Source of the DNA: Aphodoplasma sp045541115
GTDB taxonomy: Bacteria; Bacillota; Clostridia; UBA1381; UMGS1253
DNA: 64,000 bases
Reading direction: 5' to 3'
Assembly: GCA_045541115.1 (NCBI GenBank)
Contig: JAZQIM010000003.1
Coordinates: 1-64,000, forward strand
Shown piece by piece: positions 1 to 6,152 of this stretch (position 1 is its first letter; the number at the start of each line of letters is the position of its first letter). Below the pieces are notes generated by a model, which saw only the letters and a program-made list of their open reading frames with translations, was not told where the DNA came from and searched no databases. The translations under genes were made by a program, and so were the position numbers.

Positions 1-483
1 CGATAAGTCGTGCCCTATACTAGTTGATAAGTGAATAACTTCGGGGTTAATGGATGAGAAATGGGTGTAGATAGCCTATAGCCAAGGAAATTTGAGGGGT
101 TTGCCCGTCCTCTATAGTTGGATGACAAAGGGCACACACGAATGGGTAGTTCAAAGGGAGAACGTCTAAGAAATATTCGTTGTGAGTTCGATGCTCGCCC
201 CATTCAAATATCAATCAGGTGCTATCTTTACATGATAGTTAAATGTCCAGTAAGGCTAAGGTGCTATGGTGCACACATAGACCGAAAGAGGAAACAGCCT
301 AATTTATAAAAGATGTAGATTGGTGCTATTAAGTAACCGTAGGAACAACGGCAAAAGATAAGTAATTACCAGAGTAATGCGGACTGAGGAAGGAAGTGTG
401 AGCGAGGTCACTGCATCCCGTTCGAGTCGGGAAAGAAACATTGCAACGGAACAGAACCTGCAAAACTGTTCATCTACATCTAC
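1..483 (+). ncRNA. Large structured non-coding RNA, 5' domain (left end may lie outside the window)
   Basis: No credible protein gene lies here, but many complementary segments are arranged as nested RNA helices. Examples are 10-16 with 129-135 (7 bp), 140-146 with 199-205 (7 bp, enclosing a T-loop-like hairpin 182-198), hairpin 222-238, 253-257 with 296-300 enclosing hairpin 264-280, and a perfect 10-bp helix 311-320 with 472-481. That last helix closes a multiloop of hairpins at 337-351, 365-378, 395-412, 416-432 and 449-471. The octamer GGTGCTAT occurs three times (218, 260, 322). Large ornate phage RNAs lying beside tRNA genes are known (GOLLD, ROOL). Membership in either class is my inference, not a match I could test. 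Strand is inferred from the flanking + strand tRNAs and genes. Confidence 0.6.
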
Positions 484-487
484 ACAC

Positions 488-580
488 GGGATAGTAGCTC
501 AATCGGCAGAGCTTTACAGCGGAAGGGATATTGCTGTTGAATGCCCTTGGTTATCAGTTCGACTCTGATCTATCCCACCA
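488..580 (+). tRNA. tRNA-like gene with oversized anticodon region; identity unassigned
   Basis: A 7-bp acceptor stem (488-494 with 570-576) is followed by ACCA, so the CCA end is encoded. The D arm (497-500 with 509-512) and T arm (553-557 with 565-569, loop TTCGACT) are canonical. The segment between the D and T arms is 40 bases, against about 23 in a normal class I tRNA. It folds as a longer arm (523-527 with 544-548, plus an inner 529-532/540-543 pairing) whose 7-base loop lacks the usual U33. It could be a class II tRNA, a tRNA carrying an insertion, or a tRNA mimic within the neighbouring large RNA. A loop reading CTGTTGA would give an Asn(GTT) anticodon, but its stem does not pair. Confidence 0.55.
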
Positions 581-699
581 CTGGTAGATATGATAACAAA
601 ATGCGACACTACCGCAAGGCAGTGGACGGCGAATAGCTTTCGTTGGTCGTTGCGATTAAATGTCAGATGTGTGGTTGGCAGACCTACCTGTCTCCATAT
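581..699 (+). ncRNA. Spacer between the two tRNAs with two stable hairpins
   Basis: No gene is visible. One hairpin (607-624) has a GCAA tetraloop closed by CC/GG and a 4-bp outer stem. A second (625-648) pairs GAC with GTC and CGAA with TTCG. These sit between two tRNA-type structures and may belong to the same long transcript as the structured RNA on either side. Conservation could not be tested. Confidence 0.35.
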
Positions 700-775
700 T
701 GTCTCTTAGCCAAGTCGGTAAGGCACAGGACTTTGACTCCTGCATGCACTGGTTCGAGTCCAGTAGAGACAGCCA
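700..775 (+). tRNA. tRNA-Gln(TTG)
   Basis: This is a complete cloverleaf. The acceptor stem is 700-706 with 765-771, followed by GCCA, so CCA is encoded. The anticodon stem CAGGA/TCCTG (726-730, 738-742) flanks loop CTTTGAC with anticodon TTG. The T arm is ACTGG/CCAGT around TTCGAGT (748-764). It should decode CAA and CAG. It is part of the mobile element, and phages often carry tRNAs that suit their own codon usage. A second tRNA-like gene lies 120 bases upstream. Confidence 0.93.
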
Positions 776-787
776 ACGAGATACTTG

Positions 788-928
788 ACTTTACTATTTT
801 CAAAGCACTCCATGAATAAGGTTAGCAAAATAGCGTTAAGACTTGTACGAAAATACAATCGCTGACGCCGTTCAGGATAAGGGAACGGAGAGCCAAGCTT
901 AAGGAAACCGTTATTAACTCAGTAAAGT
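788..928 (+). ncRNA. Structured RNA domain downstream of tRNA-Gln
   Basis: Nested complementarity is visible directly. ACTTTACT (788-795) pairs with AGTAAAGT (921-928), enclosing AATAAGGTT (815-823) with AACC-bulge-TTATT (906-915). That in turn encloses an AGCG/CGCT stem topped by TTGTA/TACAA, and a CCGTTC/GAACGG hairpin. This is a compact 141-base multi-helix fold. It may be the 3' domain of one giant RNA that has the tRNAs embedded, or an independent leader of the following gene, whose start is at 974. Confidence 0.5.
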
Positions 929-973
929 ACGCTTATAAACGGAACCAATTTTTATTTTATGAAGGAGATGGAT

Positions 974-1297
974 ATGCAAGGTGCAGTAAGTAATCAGATT
1001 GTAAAATGTATTATCTTTTCAAACAACAAAGACAAGGCTATTGCAAAACTAAACGAGATTAAAGAAGAAAAAGTAGCACAGAATATCCAAGTTACTTATT
1101 CTGTGTTGAGTAAGATTTACAGCGAGATAAGATTCTCAGATGGTGAAGAGTGGGTTGTATTATCGGCAAATGATTCTGTAAGAGGATATCGTTGGAGAAA
1201 GGCTTGGATTGACAAGGATGTTCCTCAGTATACGATTGATACCTATATAAACCCTATTGGAGACCTGTACAAATGGGAAGAGTACAAGGTGTTTTAA
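974..1297 (+). CDS. Small hypothetical phage protein
   Basis: This encodes a 107-residue, soluble, charged protein. I chose ATG 974 over the in-frame ATG 959 because AAGGAGA (962-968) then sits at normal spacing; it would lie inside the gene if 959 were used. The C-terminal half is aromatic-rich (RGYRW, WRKAWID, YKWEEYKVF), a pattern I associate with short accessory proteins of clostridial prophages, but I know of no assigned function. It is the first protein gene after the RNA/tRNA block, and the structured RNA ends 45 bases before its start. Confidence 0.7.
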   Translation: MQGAVSNQIVKCIIFSNNKDKAIAKLNEIKEEKVAQNIQVTYSVLSKIYSEIRFSDGEEWVVLSANDSVRGYRWRKAWIDKDVPQYTIDTYINPIGDLYKWEEYKVF

Positions 1298-1338
1298 CCC
1301 GATAAATCGCTCGTTTTAAGGAGATATGAGGTGATGTA

Positions 1339-1530
1339 TTGCGTCTGAATAAAAATCAAGAGAAGGCACTTGATGTTGCAACAACACTATTGGCTCAGGT
1401 GTTAGACCAAGGATATGACGATGAGGAATATGGGTTCGCTTGTGATGTTTTGTGCGAAATGAAAAGAAAATCTCGCGAATCTAAACAAAGAGAAAGAATG
1501 CTAAAAAAATTAAAAAAGAACAGAGAATAA
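1339..1530 (+). CDS. Small basic helical hypothetical protein
   Basis: This is a 63-residue protein from a TTG start, preceded by AGGTGAT. The N-terminal half is a predicted helix rich in Leu, Ala and Gln. The C-terminal 25 residues are strongly basic (KRKSRESKQRERMLKKLKKNRE), which suggests nucleic-acid contact or simply a short phage accessory protein. I do not recognise a family. It lies 41 bases after the previous gene and in the same direction as the whole module. Confidence 0.6.
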   Translation: MRLNKNQEKALDVATTLLAQVLDQGYDDEEYGFACDVLCEMKRKSRESKQRERMLKKLKKNRE

Positions 1531-1605
1531 TATATTGTACAGAAAATTACGAAAGGAGTAAGAGTTTGATGCATCGTAAAACTATAGTTTACTCCAATAT
1601 GATTA

Positions 1606-2919
1606 TTGAAAATTTTAGGATTGTACGACGGAATGTCGTGCGGAATGATTACATTTACAGAACTTAGTTTAGCTGATCAAATCGAAAGGTATGTAGCTTA
1701 TGAATATGACGTTAAGTCGGTTGGTAAAAAAGGTGCTGGCGAATTTGGTTTCCCGGCATTAGTTGCATCACATAATTTCCCCAACATAGAACAACGAGGG
1801 GATATTTTCAAGGCAGACTTCACAGAGTTTAAAGGTTTTGATTACATATTGGCAGGATTCCCTTGCACTAAATTTTCTATTGCCCAAAAGAAAGATAGAG
1901 AAACAAAGCCTTATTGTGGTGAAGGTTGGGATATGTTTGAAAAGGCTTGGGAAGCCGTTCAGGTAGCACAACCAAAGTTTTTCTTATTTGAAAACAATAA
2001 GTCTATGGCACAGGCAGTACAGGAAGAGATATCTAAAATTATAGGATTTAAGCCTATGGTATTTAACTCATCATTGTTATCAGCGCAGCAAAGACAAAGA
2101 ATTTATTGGCTCGGCAAAAGAAATCCTGATGGCACATATAGTCAGGTTCACGTTGAATTGCCAGAAGACAAAGGCATAATTCTTCAGGATATTCTTGAAG
2201 ATGGTATTGCAGATAGGGATAAGTCCTATTGCCTCAAACATCAGGCTGGTAACGCAAGAGATTATTTAAAGAAACACCATACACAAGTAAAGTTTGAACC
2301 CGTTGCTAAACGAGTGCCAGATTATGGTGTTCCTGATAAAGCAAGACCTCTTGGTGCAAGTTATGCATATAAAGGCGATGGCGAAGGAAGTTTGGTGTCA
2401 GAGGCTTTCCCAGACAATCCAAATAAACAAGTTAGAGATTATGTTGCTGAAACTGTAAGAGTTGGTGCTTTGCCAAGACCTAATGGCGAATTAAGTACAA
2501 GCCAAGCGTTTAGAATTTATAGCACAGAGGGTAAGTCTGTAAATATCAATTCTGGTGGCGGTGGTGCAGGTGGTAAAACTGGTTTATATGCTATTCCAGT
2601 CCCTGAATTTGCAGAGCCTGTAGAATGGGATGAAGATGGAAAACCCACGATGGCTGTAAGTAGTGCAGACGGCAAGAAGCATAAAGTCTATGAAGTAAAG
2701 CGTGGTTTTATTACGTTCAAAGGCAAGGAATATAAAATAAGCCTTGCTGACGGATTCTATATTATCCGCAAACTTACTGTCTTAGAATGTATGCGATTGC
2801 AGACAGTGCCGGAATGGTACGACTTTTCCATCACAGCCGAAACTCATGCTTACGAAATGCTTGGTAATGGGTGGACGGTAGAGGTTATTAAATATCTTAT
2901 CAGCCACACTCTTGAATGA
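1606..2919 (+). CDS. DNA (cytosine-5-)methyltransferase
   Basis: This 437-residue enzyme should transfer a methyl group from SAM to C5 of cytosine in DNA. The order of motifs is typical: an N-terminal SAM motif (GLYDGMSCGM), the catalytic Pro-Cys loop (GFPCTKFSIAQ, about residue 86), the ENN motif (FFLFENNKSM), QRQRIYWLG, and C-terminal motifs IX/X (LTVLECMRLQTVPEWY, EMLGNGWTVEVI). The middle is the variable target-recognition region. No restriction endonuclease partner is adjacent, so it is probably an orphan phage methylase protecting phage DNA or masking it from host restriction. The TTG start has no close ribosome binding site: GAAAGGAG lies about 45 bases upstream, before a short ATG frame (1569) that overlaps the gene in another frame. 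An in-frame stop at 1600-1602 excludes a longer form. Confidence 0.9.
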   Translation: MKILGLYDGMSCGMITFTELSLADQIERYVAYEYDVKSVGKKGAGEFGFPALVASHNFPNIEQRGDIFKADFTEFKGFDYILAGFPCTKFSIAQKKDRETKPYCGEGWDMFEKAWEAVQVAQPKFFLFENNKSMAQAVQEEISKIIGFKPMVFNSSLLSAQQRQRIYWLGKRNPDGTYSQVHVELPEDKGIILQDILEDGIADRDKSYCLKHQAGNARDYLKKHHTQVKFEPVAKRVPDYGVPDKARPLGASYAYKGDGEGSLVSEAFPDNPNKQVRDYVAETVRVGALPRPNGELSTSQAFRIYSTEGKSVNINSGGGGAGGKTGLYAIPVPEFAEPVEWDEDGKPTMAVSSADGKKHKVYEVKRGFITFKGKEYKISLADGFYIIRKLTVLECMRLQTVPEWYDFSITAETHAYEMLGNGWTVEVIKYLISHTLE

Positions 2920-3025
2920 GAATTTTAGCATACTATATATAGTGTTAAATGATGATTTTAGCACTGTATATAGACTAAAAATGCCAATAAAACCACGCTT
3001 TTAAAGTGAGAAAGGAAATGCGATA
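2920..3025 (+). repeat. Short AT-rich intergenic repeat with palindrome
   Basis: Two imperfect copies of a segment beginning ATTTTAGCA and containing a TATATAG core lie at about 2922 and 2955. The first includes the 12-base palindrome ACTATATATAGT (about 2932-2943). The second is bounded by TTTTAG and CTAAAA in inverted orientation. It separates the methylase gene from the next one and could be an operator, a promoter region or a weak terminator. I cannot tell which. Confidence 0.35.
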
Positions 3026-3364
3026 ATGAAAGAATTTATTTTTAGTGTTTATTTAAAAACAAAGAGCATGTTAATTTCCTTCAGCGAATTTCATAAAATT
3101 CATTTGATGGATAGGGTTATTTACAAAGGGCAAAAGTGTTTTGTAAATAACGGTACAAAAACAGATGGGCAAGGAAATATTCTTTGGGATATACTTCCTG
3201 AAACAATTGGAGAAGACGGCAAAAGAAAGGGTTGGGCTGTACCAAGGACTGAATTTAAAAGAGAATTCTGTTGGTTTAATATTAAAAATGCACTATTCCA
3301 CCATTATAACTGGTGGAAACAGTATTGGTATAAAATTCAACTTAGAGAAATGATGTCTCGATAA
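3026..3364 (+). CDS. Hypothetical phage protein
   Basis: This is a 112-residue protein with AAAGGAA upstream of an ATG start. The central part (DRVIYKGQKCFVNNGTK, then a Leu-Pro turn and a WAVPRTEF segment) reads like a small beta-barrel or SH3-like fold. The C-terminus is rich in Trp, Tyr and His (HHYNWWKQYWYK). I have no functional assignment. It is probably cotranscribed with the genes that follow. Confidence 0.65.
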   Translation: MKEFIFSVYLKTKSMLISFSEFHKIHLMDRVIYKGQKCFVNNGTKTDGQGNILWDILPETIGEDGKRKGWAVPRTEFKREFCWFNIKNALFHHYNWWKQYWYKIQLREMMSR

Positions 3365-3384
3365 AACAAGTCTTTTAACTGGAG

Positions 3385-3612
3385 GTGATAAAAATTTGTA
3401 TTGAATGTAGACAAACGCCCTGCCATCCACGATGCCCCAATGCACCTGAGCCAAAAGTGCGTGGATACTGTGAACAATGTGGTGAAGAATTAAGAGAAGA
3501 TTATGAGTACTATACAGATAACGATGATAACAAATTCTGTTCTTACGATTGTGCCTTAGAATATCACGGCATCAAATCAAAAGAATGGGATTACGAAGAA
3601 GAGGAGTGGTAA
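3385..3612 (+). CDS. Small zinc-binding phage protein
   Basis: The protein has about 72-75 residues. Cysteine pairs suggest one or two zinc ribbons: CIECRQTPCHPRC near the N-terminus, CEQC in the middle, and CSYDC after an acidic loop. The C-terminus is very acidic (DYEEEEW). Similar short proteins are frequent in clostridial prophages, with no known role. The start is odd. GTG 3385 overlaps its own GGAGGTGAT ribosome binding site (3381-3389); with normal spacing the initiation codon would be ATT at 3394. The stop is one base before the next TTG start. Confidence 0.7.
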   Translation: MIKICIECRQTPCHPRCPNAPEPKVRGYCEQCGEELREDYEYYTDNDDNKFCSYDCALEYHGIKSKEWDYEEEEW

Positions 3613-3613
3613 A

Positions 3614-4342
3614 TTGAAAGTAACGGTCAATAGTATGACAGGTTTTGAAGATGCTTTTGTCGCCATGTATATAAGTAAGCGTTCTTGGACGCAAGAACTC
3701 GATGCAGAAATTAGAGATGTGTGTGATTCTGTTTTGGATAGAAGAGGTCGTATTGTATATAATTGCGATGTCAAAAATTTAAACAAGTTTAATAACTGGT
3801 TGTCAATGTTGTTGAGGATGGGAAGAAAGCATATAACGGTACTCCGATATATAGATATTTCTATCATGACAGAAGGAATTCATAGAGCTGGACAAGATGA
3901 TATAGATGCCCACGCAAAAAGGTTTGATAATCGTATTATTCGTAGTAGTACCCGTCTTGCTGAGTTTGAAGAAAATGAAGTATCTGAATATTATAAAGAC
4001 AAGATTATAACTGATGCAAAAGCACTTAAATTTGTTCTTGGAATTGATATGCCTAGTGAAATTACATATGAGGGTTATAAATATGTTAAATCTCCGAACG
4101 GATATGTAAGAGAAGAATATAAAAATAACAAAGATGTTAAGCGTGGTTTATATATGCTTAGTATTCCAAGTAACTTTATTTCCAAAATCAATTTAACAGA
4201 GTTTAGTCATGTGTTCAAGGAACGAAACGAAGATGGTGGAGCAAACCCTGAAGTAAAAGAATGGGCTGAGTCCACTGTGAGACAAATTACAGAATTCCAT
4301 AGTCAGATCACAAGAGATTATGTATTGTCAATTGAGAACTAA
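3614..4342 (+). CDS. ThyX-like protein lacking the standard ThyX motif
   Basis: This is a 242-residue protein, TTG start, GAGGAG at good spacing. The C-terminal half has features reminiscent of flavin-dependent thymidylate synthase: a segment ending in IIRSSTRLAEF followed by a Tyr-rich helix, then EFSHVFKERNEDGGANPEVKEWA, which resembles the ThyX segment that binds substrate near the end of the fold. The canonical ThyX signature RHRxxSxNE is absent. It sits among genes of deoxynucleotide metabolism, which fits a nucleotide-related role. The family link is my inference from pattern and context; an unrelated phage protein remains possible. Confidence 0.4.
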   Translation: MKVTVNSMTGFEDAFVAMYISKRSWTQELDAEIRDVCDSVLDRRGRIVYNCDVKNLNKFNNWLSMLLRMGRKHITVLRYIDISIMTEGIHRAGQDDIDAHAKRFDNRIIRSSTRLAEFEENEVSEYYKDKIITDAKALKFVLGIDMPSEITYEGYKYVKSPNGYVREEYKNNKDVKRGLYMLSIPSNFISKINLTEFSHVFKERNEDGGANPEVKEWAESTVRQITEFHSQITRDYVLSIEN

Positions 4343-4356
4343 TAGGAGGAAGATAA

Positions 4357-4911
4357 TTGAAGAAAGTATATATTACTAATGGAAGCGCCCAGAATGGTAA
4401 GGATAGTTTCGCAGAGTTTTTAAGCAAATACATATCAGTATATAAATATTCGTCAATCGACCTCGTAAAAGAAATGTTTGAGTTGGTAGGCGTAGACAAA
4501 GATAATAAAACGGAAAAGAAACGTAAACTATGGAGTGACGGCAAAGACTTACTTACAGAATATGACGACATTCCTTTTAAAGATATTACGTCAATCGTAA
4601 CTGACTTTAAAAACAATAAGATTGAAGCTGAAGTGTTACTTATAGATATAAGAGAGCCAGAAGAAATTGCTCGTGCAGTTAAAATCTTTGGAGCTGAAAC
4701 TATCTTAATTAAAAACCCCAATGTTAAAAAAATTGAAAGTAACCACGCCGACGCCGATGTTGAAAATTATGAGTATGATTATATAATTAAAAATAACGGA
4801 ACTCTTGAGCAATTAGACAAGGTTGCAAAGTTTTTTGTTAGAGAGATTATTTGTTGGAACGAAGTTAAGGGTGGTGAAAAACCACATATTTTAACATGTG
4901 GCAACTATTAA
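4357..4911 (+). CDS. Deoxynucleoside monophosphate kinase-like P-loop protein
   Basis: This 184-residue protein begins with a beta strand and a P-loop of the form NGSAQNGKDSF (residues 8-18), as in phage dNMP kinases and related small NTPases. A later strand ending in LLIDIREPEEI fits the acidic substrate or Walker B-like segment, and a further strand-turn (ETILIKNP) fits the lid and base-binding part. It would phosphorylate deoxynucleoside monophosphates, supplying dNTPs for phage replication. It starts at TTG with AGGAGGA upstream. It lies between the ThyX-like gene and the cell-wall hydrolase. Confidence 0.7.
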   Translation: MKKVYITNGSAQNGKDSFAEFLSKYISVYKYSSIDLVKEMFELVGVDKDNKTEKKRKLWSDGKDLLTEYDDIPFKDITSIVTDFKNNKIEAEVLLIDIREPEEIARAVKIFGAETILIKNPNVKKIESNHADADVENYEYDYIIKNNGTLEQLDKVAKFFVREIICWNEVKGGEKPHILTCGNY

Positions 4912-4925
4912 ACTAAGGAGGTAGT

Positions 4926-5453
4926 ATGAGCAAAAAAATATTATATATATTATTAGTGTTGGCATATACACTTATTATTTCAATAGGAATTGCCAATAAG
5001 TGTATGGGTTTTGTAAATAACATCAATGAAACAACTAATATAATGGAAGTTGAAAATGTAGACATAAAAGAAGATATTGTGGAAGAAGTAGTAGTTTCGA
5101 GTTGTAAATATACAGATGAAGAATTAGATTTGCTTTCTCGTATCATCTTTGCAGAAGCCGGAAGTGATTGGCTAACAGACGAACATCAAAGAGCTGTTGC
5201 AAGTGTCGTTTTAAACAGAGTATCGGATAGTAGGTTTCCTAATACAATCAAAGGTGTTATTTATCAAAAAGGACAGTACGCATGCATACATAATGGTATG
5301 ATAAATAAAACACCAAATCAAAGAGCTATAGATAATGCGAAGTATGTTTTAGATAATGGCGTTACAATACCAGAAAACGTTGTTTGGCAATCTCAGTCTA
5401 GACAAGGTAAAGGGTTGTATAAATATATTCAAGGACATTATTTTTGTTATTGA
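4926..5453 (+). CDS. Membrane-anchored or exported cell-wall hydrolase, SleB (Hydrolase_2) type
   Basis: The protein has 175 residues. Residues 5-27 form one hydrophobic segment with a short basic N-terminus, either a signal peptide or an anchor. After an acidic linker, the C-terminal ~115 residues match the SleB/CwlJ catalytic domain: LLSRIIFAEAGSDW with the conserved Glu, VASVVLNRV, SRFPNTIKGVIYQKGQYAC, and a terminal GHYFCY. The family cleaves cortex or vegetative peptidoglycan. In a phage element it may help lysis or superinfection control, and it might act on spore cortex. It is oddly placed inside a nucleotide-metabolism run rather than in a holin-endolysin cassette. Confidence 0.85.
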   Translation: MSKKILYILLVLAYTLIISIGIANKCMGFVNNINETTNIMEVENVDIKEDIVEEVVVSSCKYTDEELDLLSRIIFAEAGSDWLTDEHQRAVASVVLNRVSDSRFPNTIKGVIYQKGQYACIHNGMINKTPNQRAIDNAKYVLDNGVTIPENVVWQSQSRQGKGLYKYIQGHYFCY

Positions 5454-5465
5454 GGAGAAAAACAA

Positions 5466-5906
5466 ATGAGTAAAATATATAATATATACACGTGTGGGGG
5501 TATGGGTAAATTCGGTAAAGAAAATTTTAATAAAGGAAATACTTGGCGAGTATACTGCAAAAACACTCTTGAAAACTGCGAAAGCAACTATGTTATCAAA
5601 GTTGTAAATCCTAATGATTTCTTTAATTTTATCGATGAACCACCACAATACAAATCTCAGTTAGAAGTTATGAATCTTGATTTAAACAAACTTCGACAAT
5701 CAGATTTGGTTATAGTAAATTTTAATGATAAGTGGTCGTTAGGAACACAAAGCGAAATTGCTATTGCATACGATAGACGCATTCCGGTTATCGGTCTTGA
5801 TGTAGAAAATCAAACTCTCCACCCGTGGCAAATCTGTATGTGTGAACGCATATTTAATGATATTAATGAAATGCTTGATTATATTCAAAATTTTTATCTT
5901 AGATAA
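5466..5906 (+). CDS. Nucleoside 2-deoxyribosyltransferase-like protein
   Basis: This is a 146-residue protein with a Rossmann-like start (IYNIYTCGGMGKFG). Its central motif, DLNKLRQSDLVIVNFNDKW, followed by SLGTQSEIAIAYDRRIPVIGL, matches the nucleoside 2-deoxyribosyltransferase and deoxyribohydrolase fold, in which an acidic residue forms the covalent sugar intermediate. It would exchange or remove bases on deoxynucleosides or their phosphates. It sits between the SleB-like gene and the glutaredoxin, within a nucleotide-salvage block. Activity as a 5'-hydroxymethyl-dNMP N-hydrolase (Rcl type) is an alternative. Confidence 0.75.
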   Translation: MSKIYNIYTCGGMGKFGKENFNKGNTWRVYCKNTLENCESNYVIKVVNPNDFFNFIDEPPQYKSQLEVMNLDLNKLRQSDLVIVNFNDKWSLGTQSEIAIAYDRRIPVIGLDVENQTLHPWQICMCERIFNDINEMLDYIQNFYLR

Positions 5907-5939
5907 TGGAGAATAAATATATAGAAAGGAGGTTTGCAT

Positions 5940-6140
5940 ATGGATATTATACTATATTCAACACATTGTCCAAATTGTATTGTTTTAGAAAAAAAACTTA
6001 AAGAGAAAAATATTGGGTTTGTTGAAATAAACGATATTAAAATTATGGAAGAAAAAGGTTTCATGTCTGCGCCAATGCTAGATGTGAATGGAGTAGTAAT
6101 GAATTATAGAACAGCAATTCAATGGATAAACAATCAGTAG
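5940..6140 (+). CDS. Glutaredoxin / NrdH-like redoxin
   Basis: This is a 66-residue protein with the redox motif CPNC at residues 10-13 after the first beta strand (DIILYST). The cis-Pro region (SAPMLDVNG) and the terminal helix are also in place. I chose ATG 5940 because AAAGGAGG precedes it at 8 bases; an in-frame TTG lies six bases upstream. It is only 12 bases before nrdD, so it is probably an electron donor or thiol-maintenance partner of the ribonucleotide reductase system. Confidence 0.85.
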   Translation: MDIILYSTHCPNCIVLEKKLKEKNIGFVEINDIKIMEEKGFMSAPMLDVNGVVMNYRTAIQWINNQ

Positions 6141-6152
6141 GAGGAAACATTA

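Noticed and set aside
140..206. Possible short tRNA (7-bp acceptor and T arm present)
   Set aside because: Only 67 bases, with no pairing anticodon stem and no CCA. Better explained as part of the structured RNA, though a decayed tRNA is possible.
118..309. Open frame of 63 codons in the RNA region
   Set aside because: No ribosome binding site, cysteine- and arginine-rich random composition, and it runs through several RNA helices.
416..432. Possible additional tRNA based on the TCCCG-TTCGAGT-CGGGA arm
   Set aside because: The following bases AAGAAAC have no matching acceptor strand upstream, and no anticodon arm is found.
377..568. Open frame of 63 codons overlapping the tRNA-like gene
   Set aside because: It reads through the T-arm-like hairpin and most of the tRNA; no binding site.
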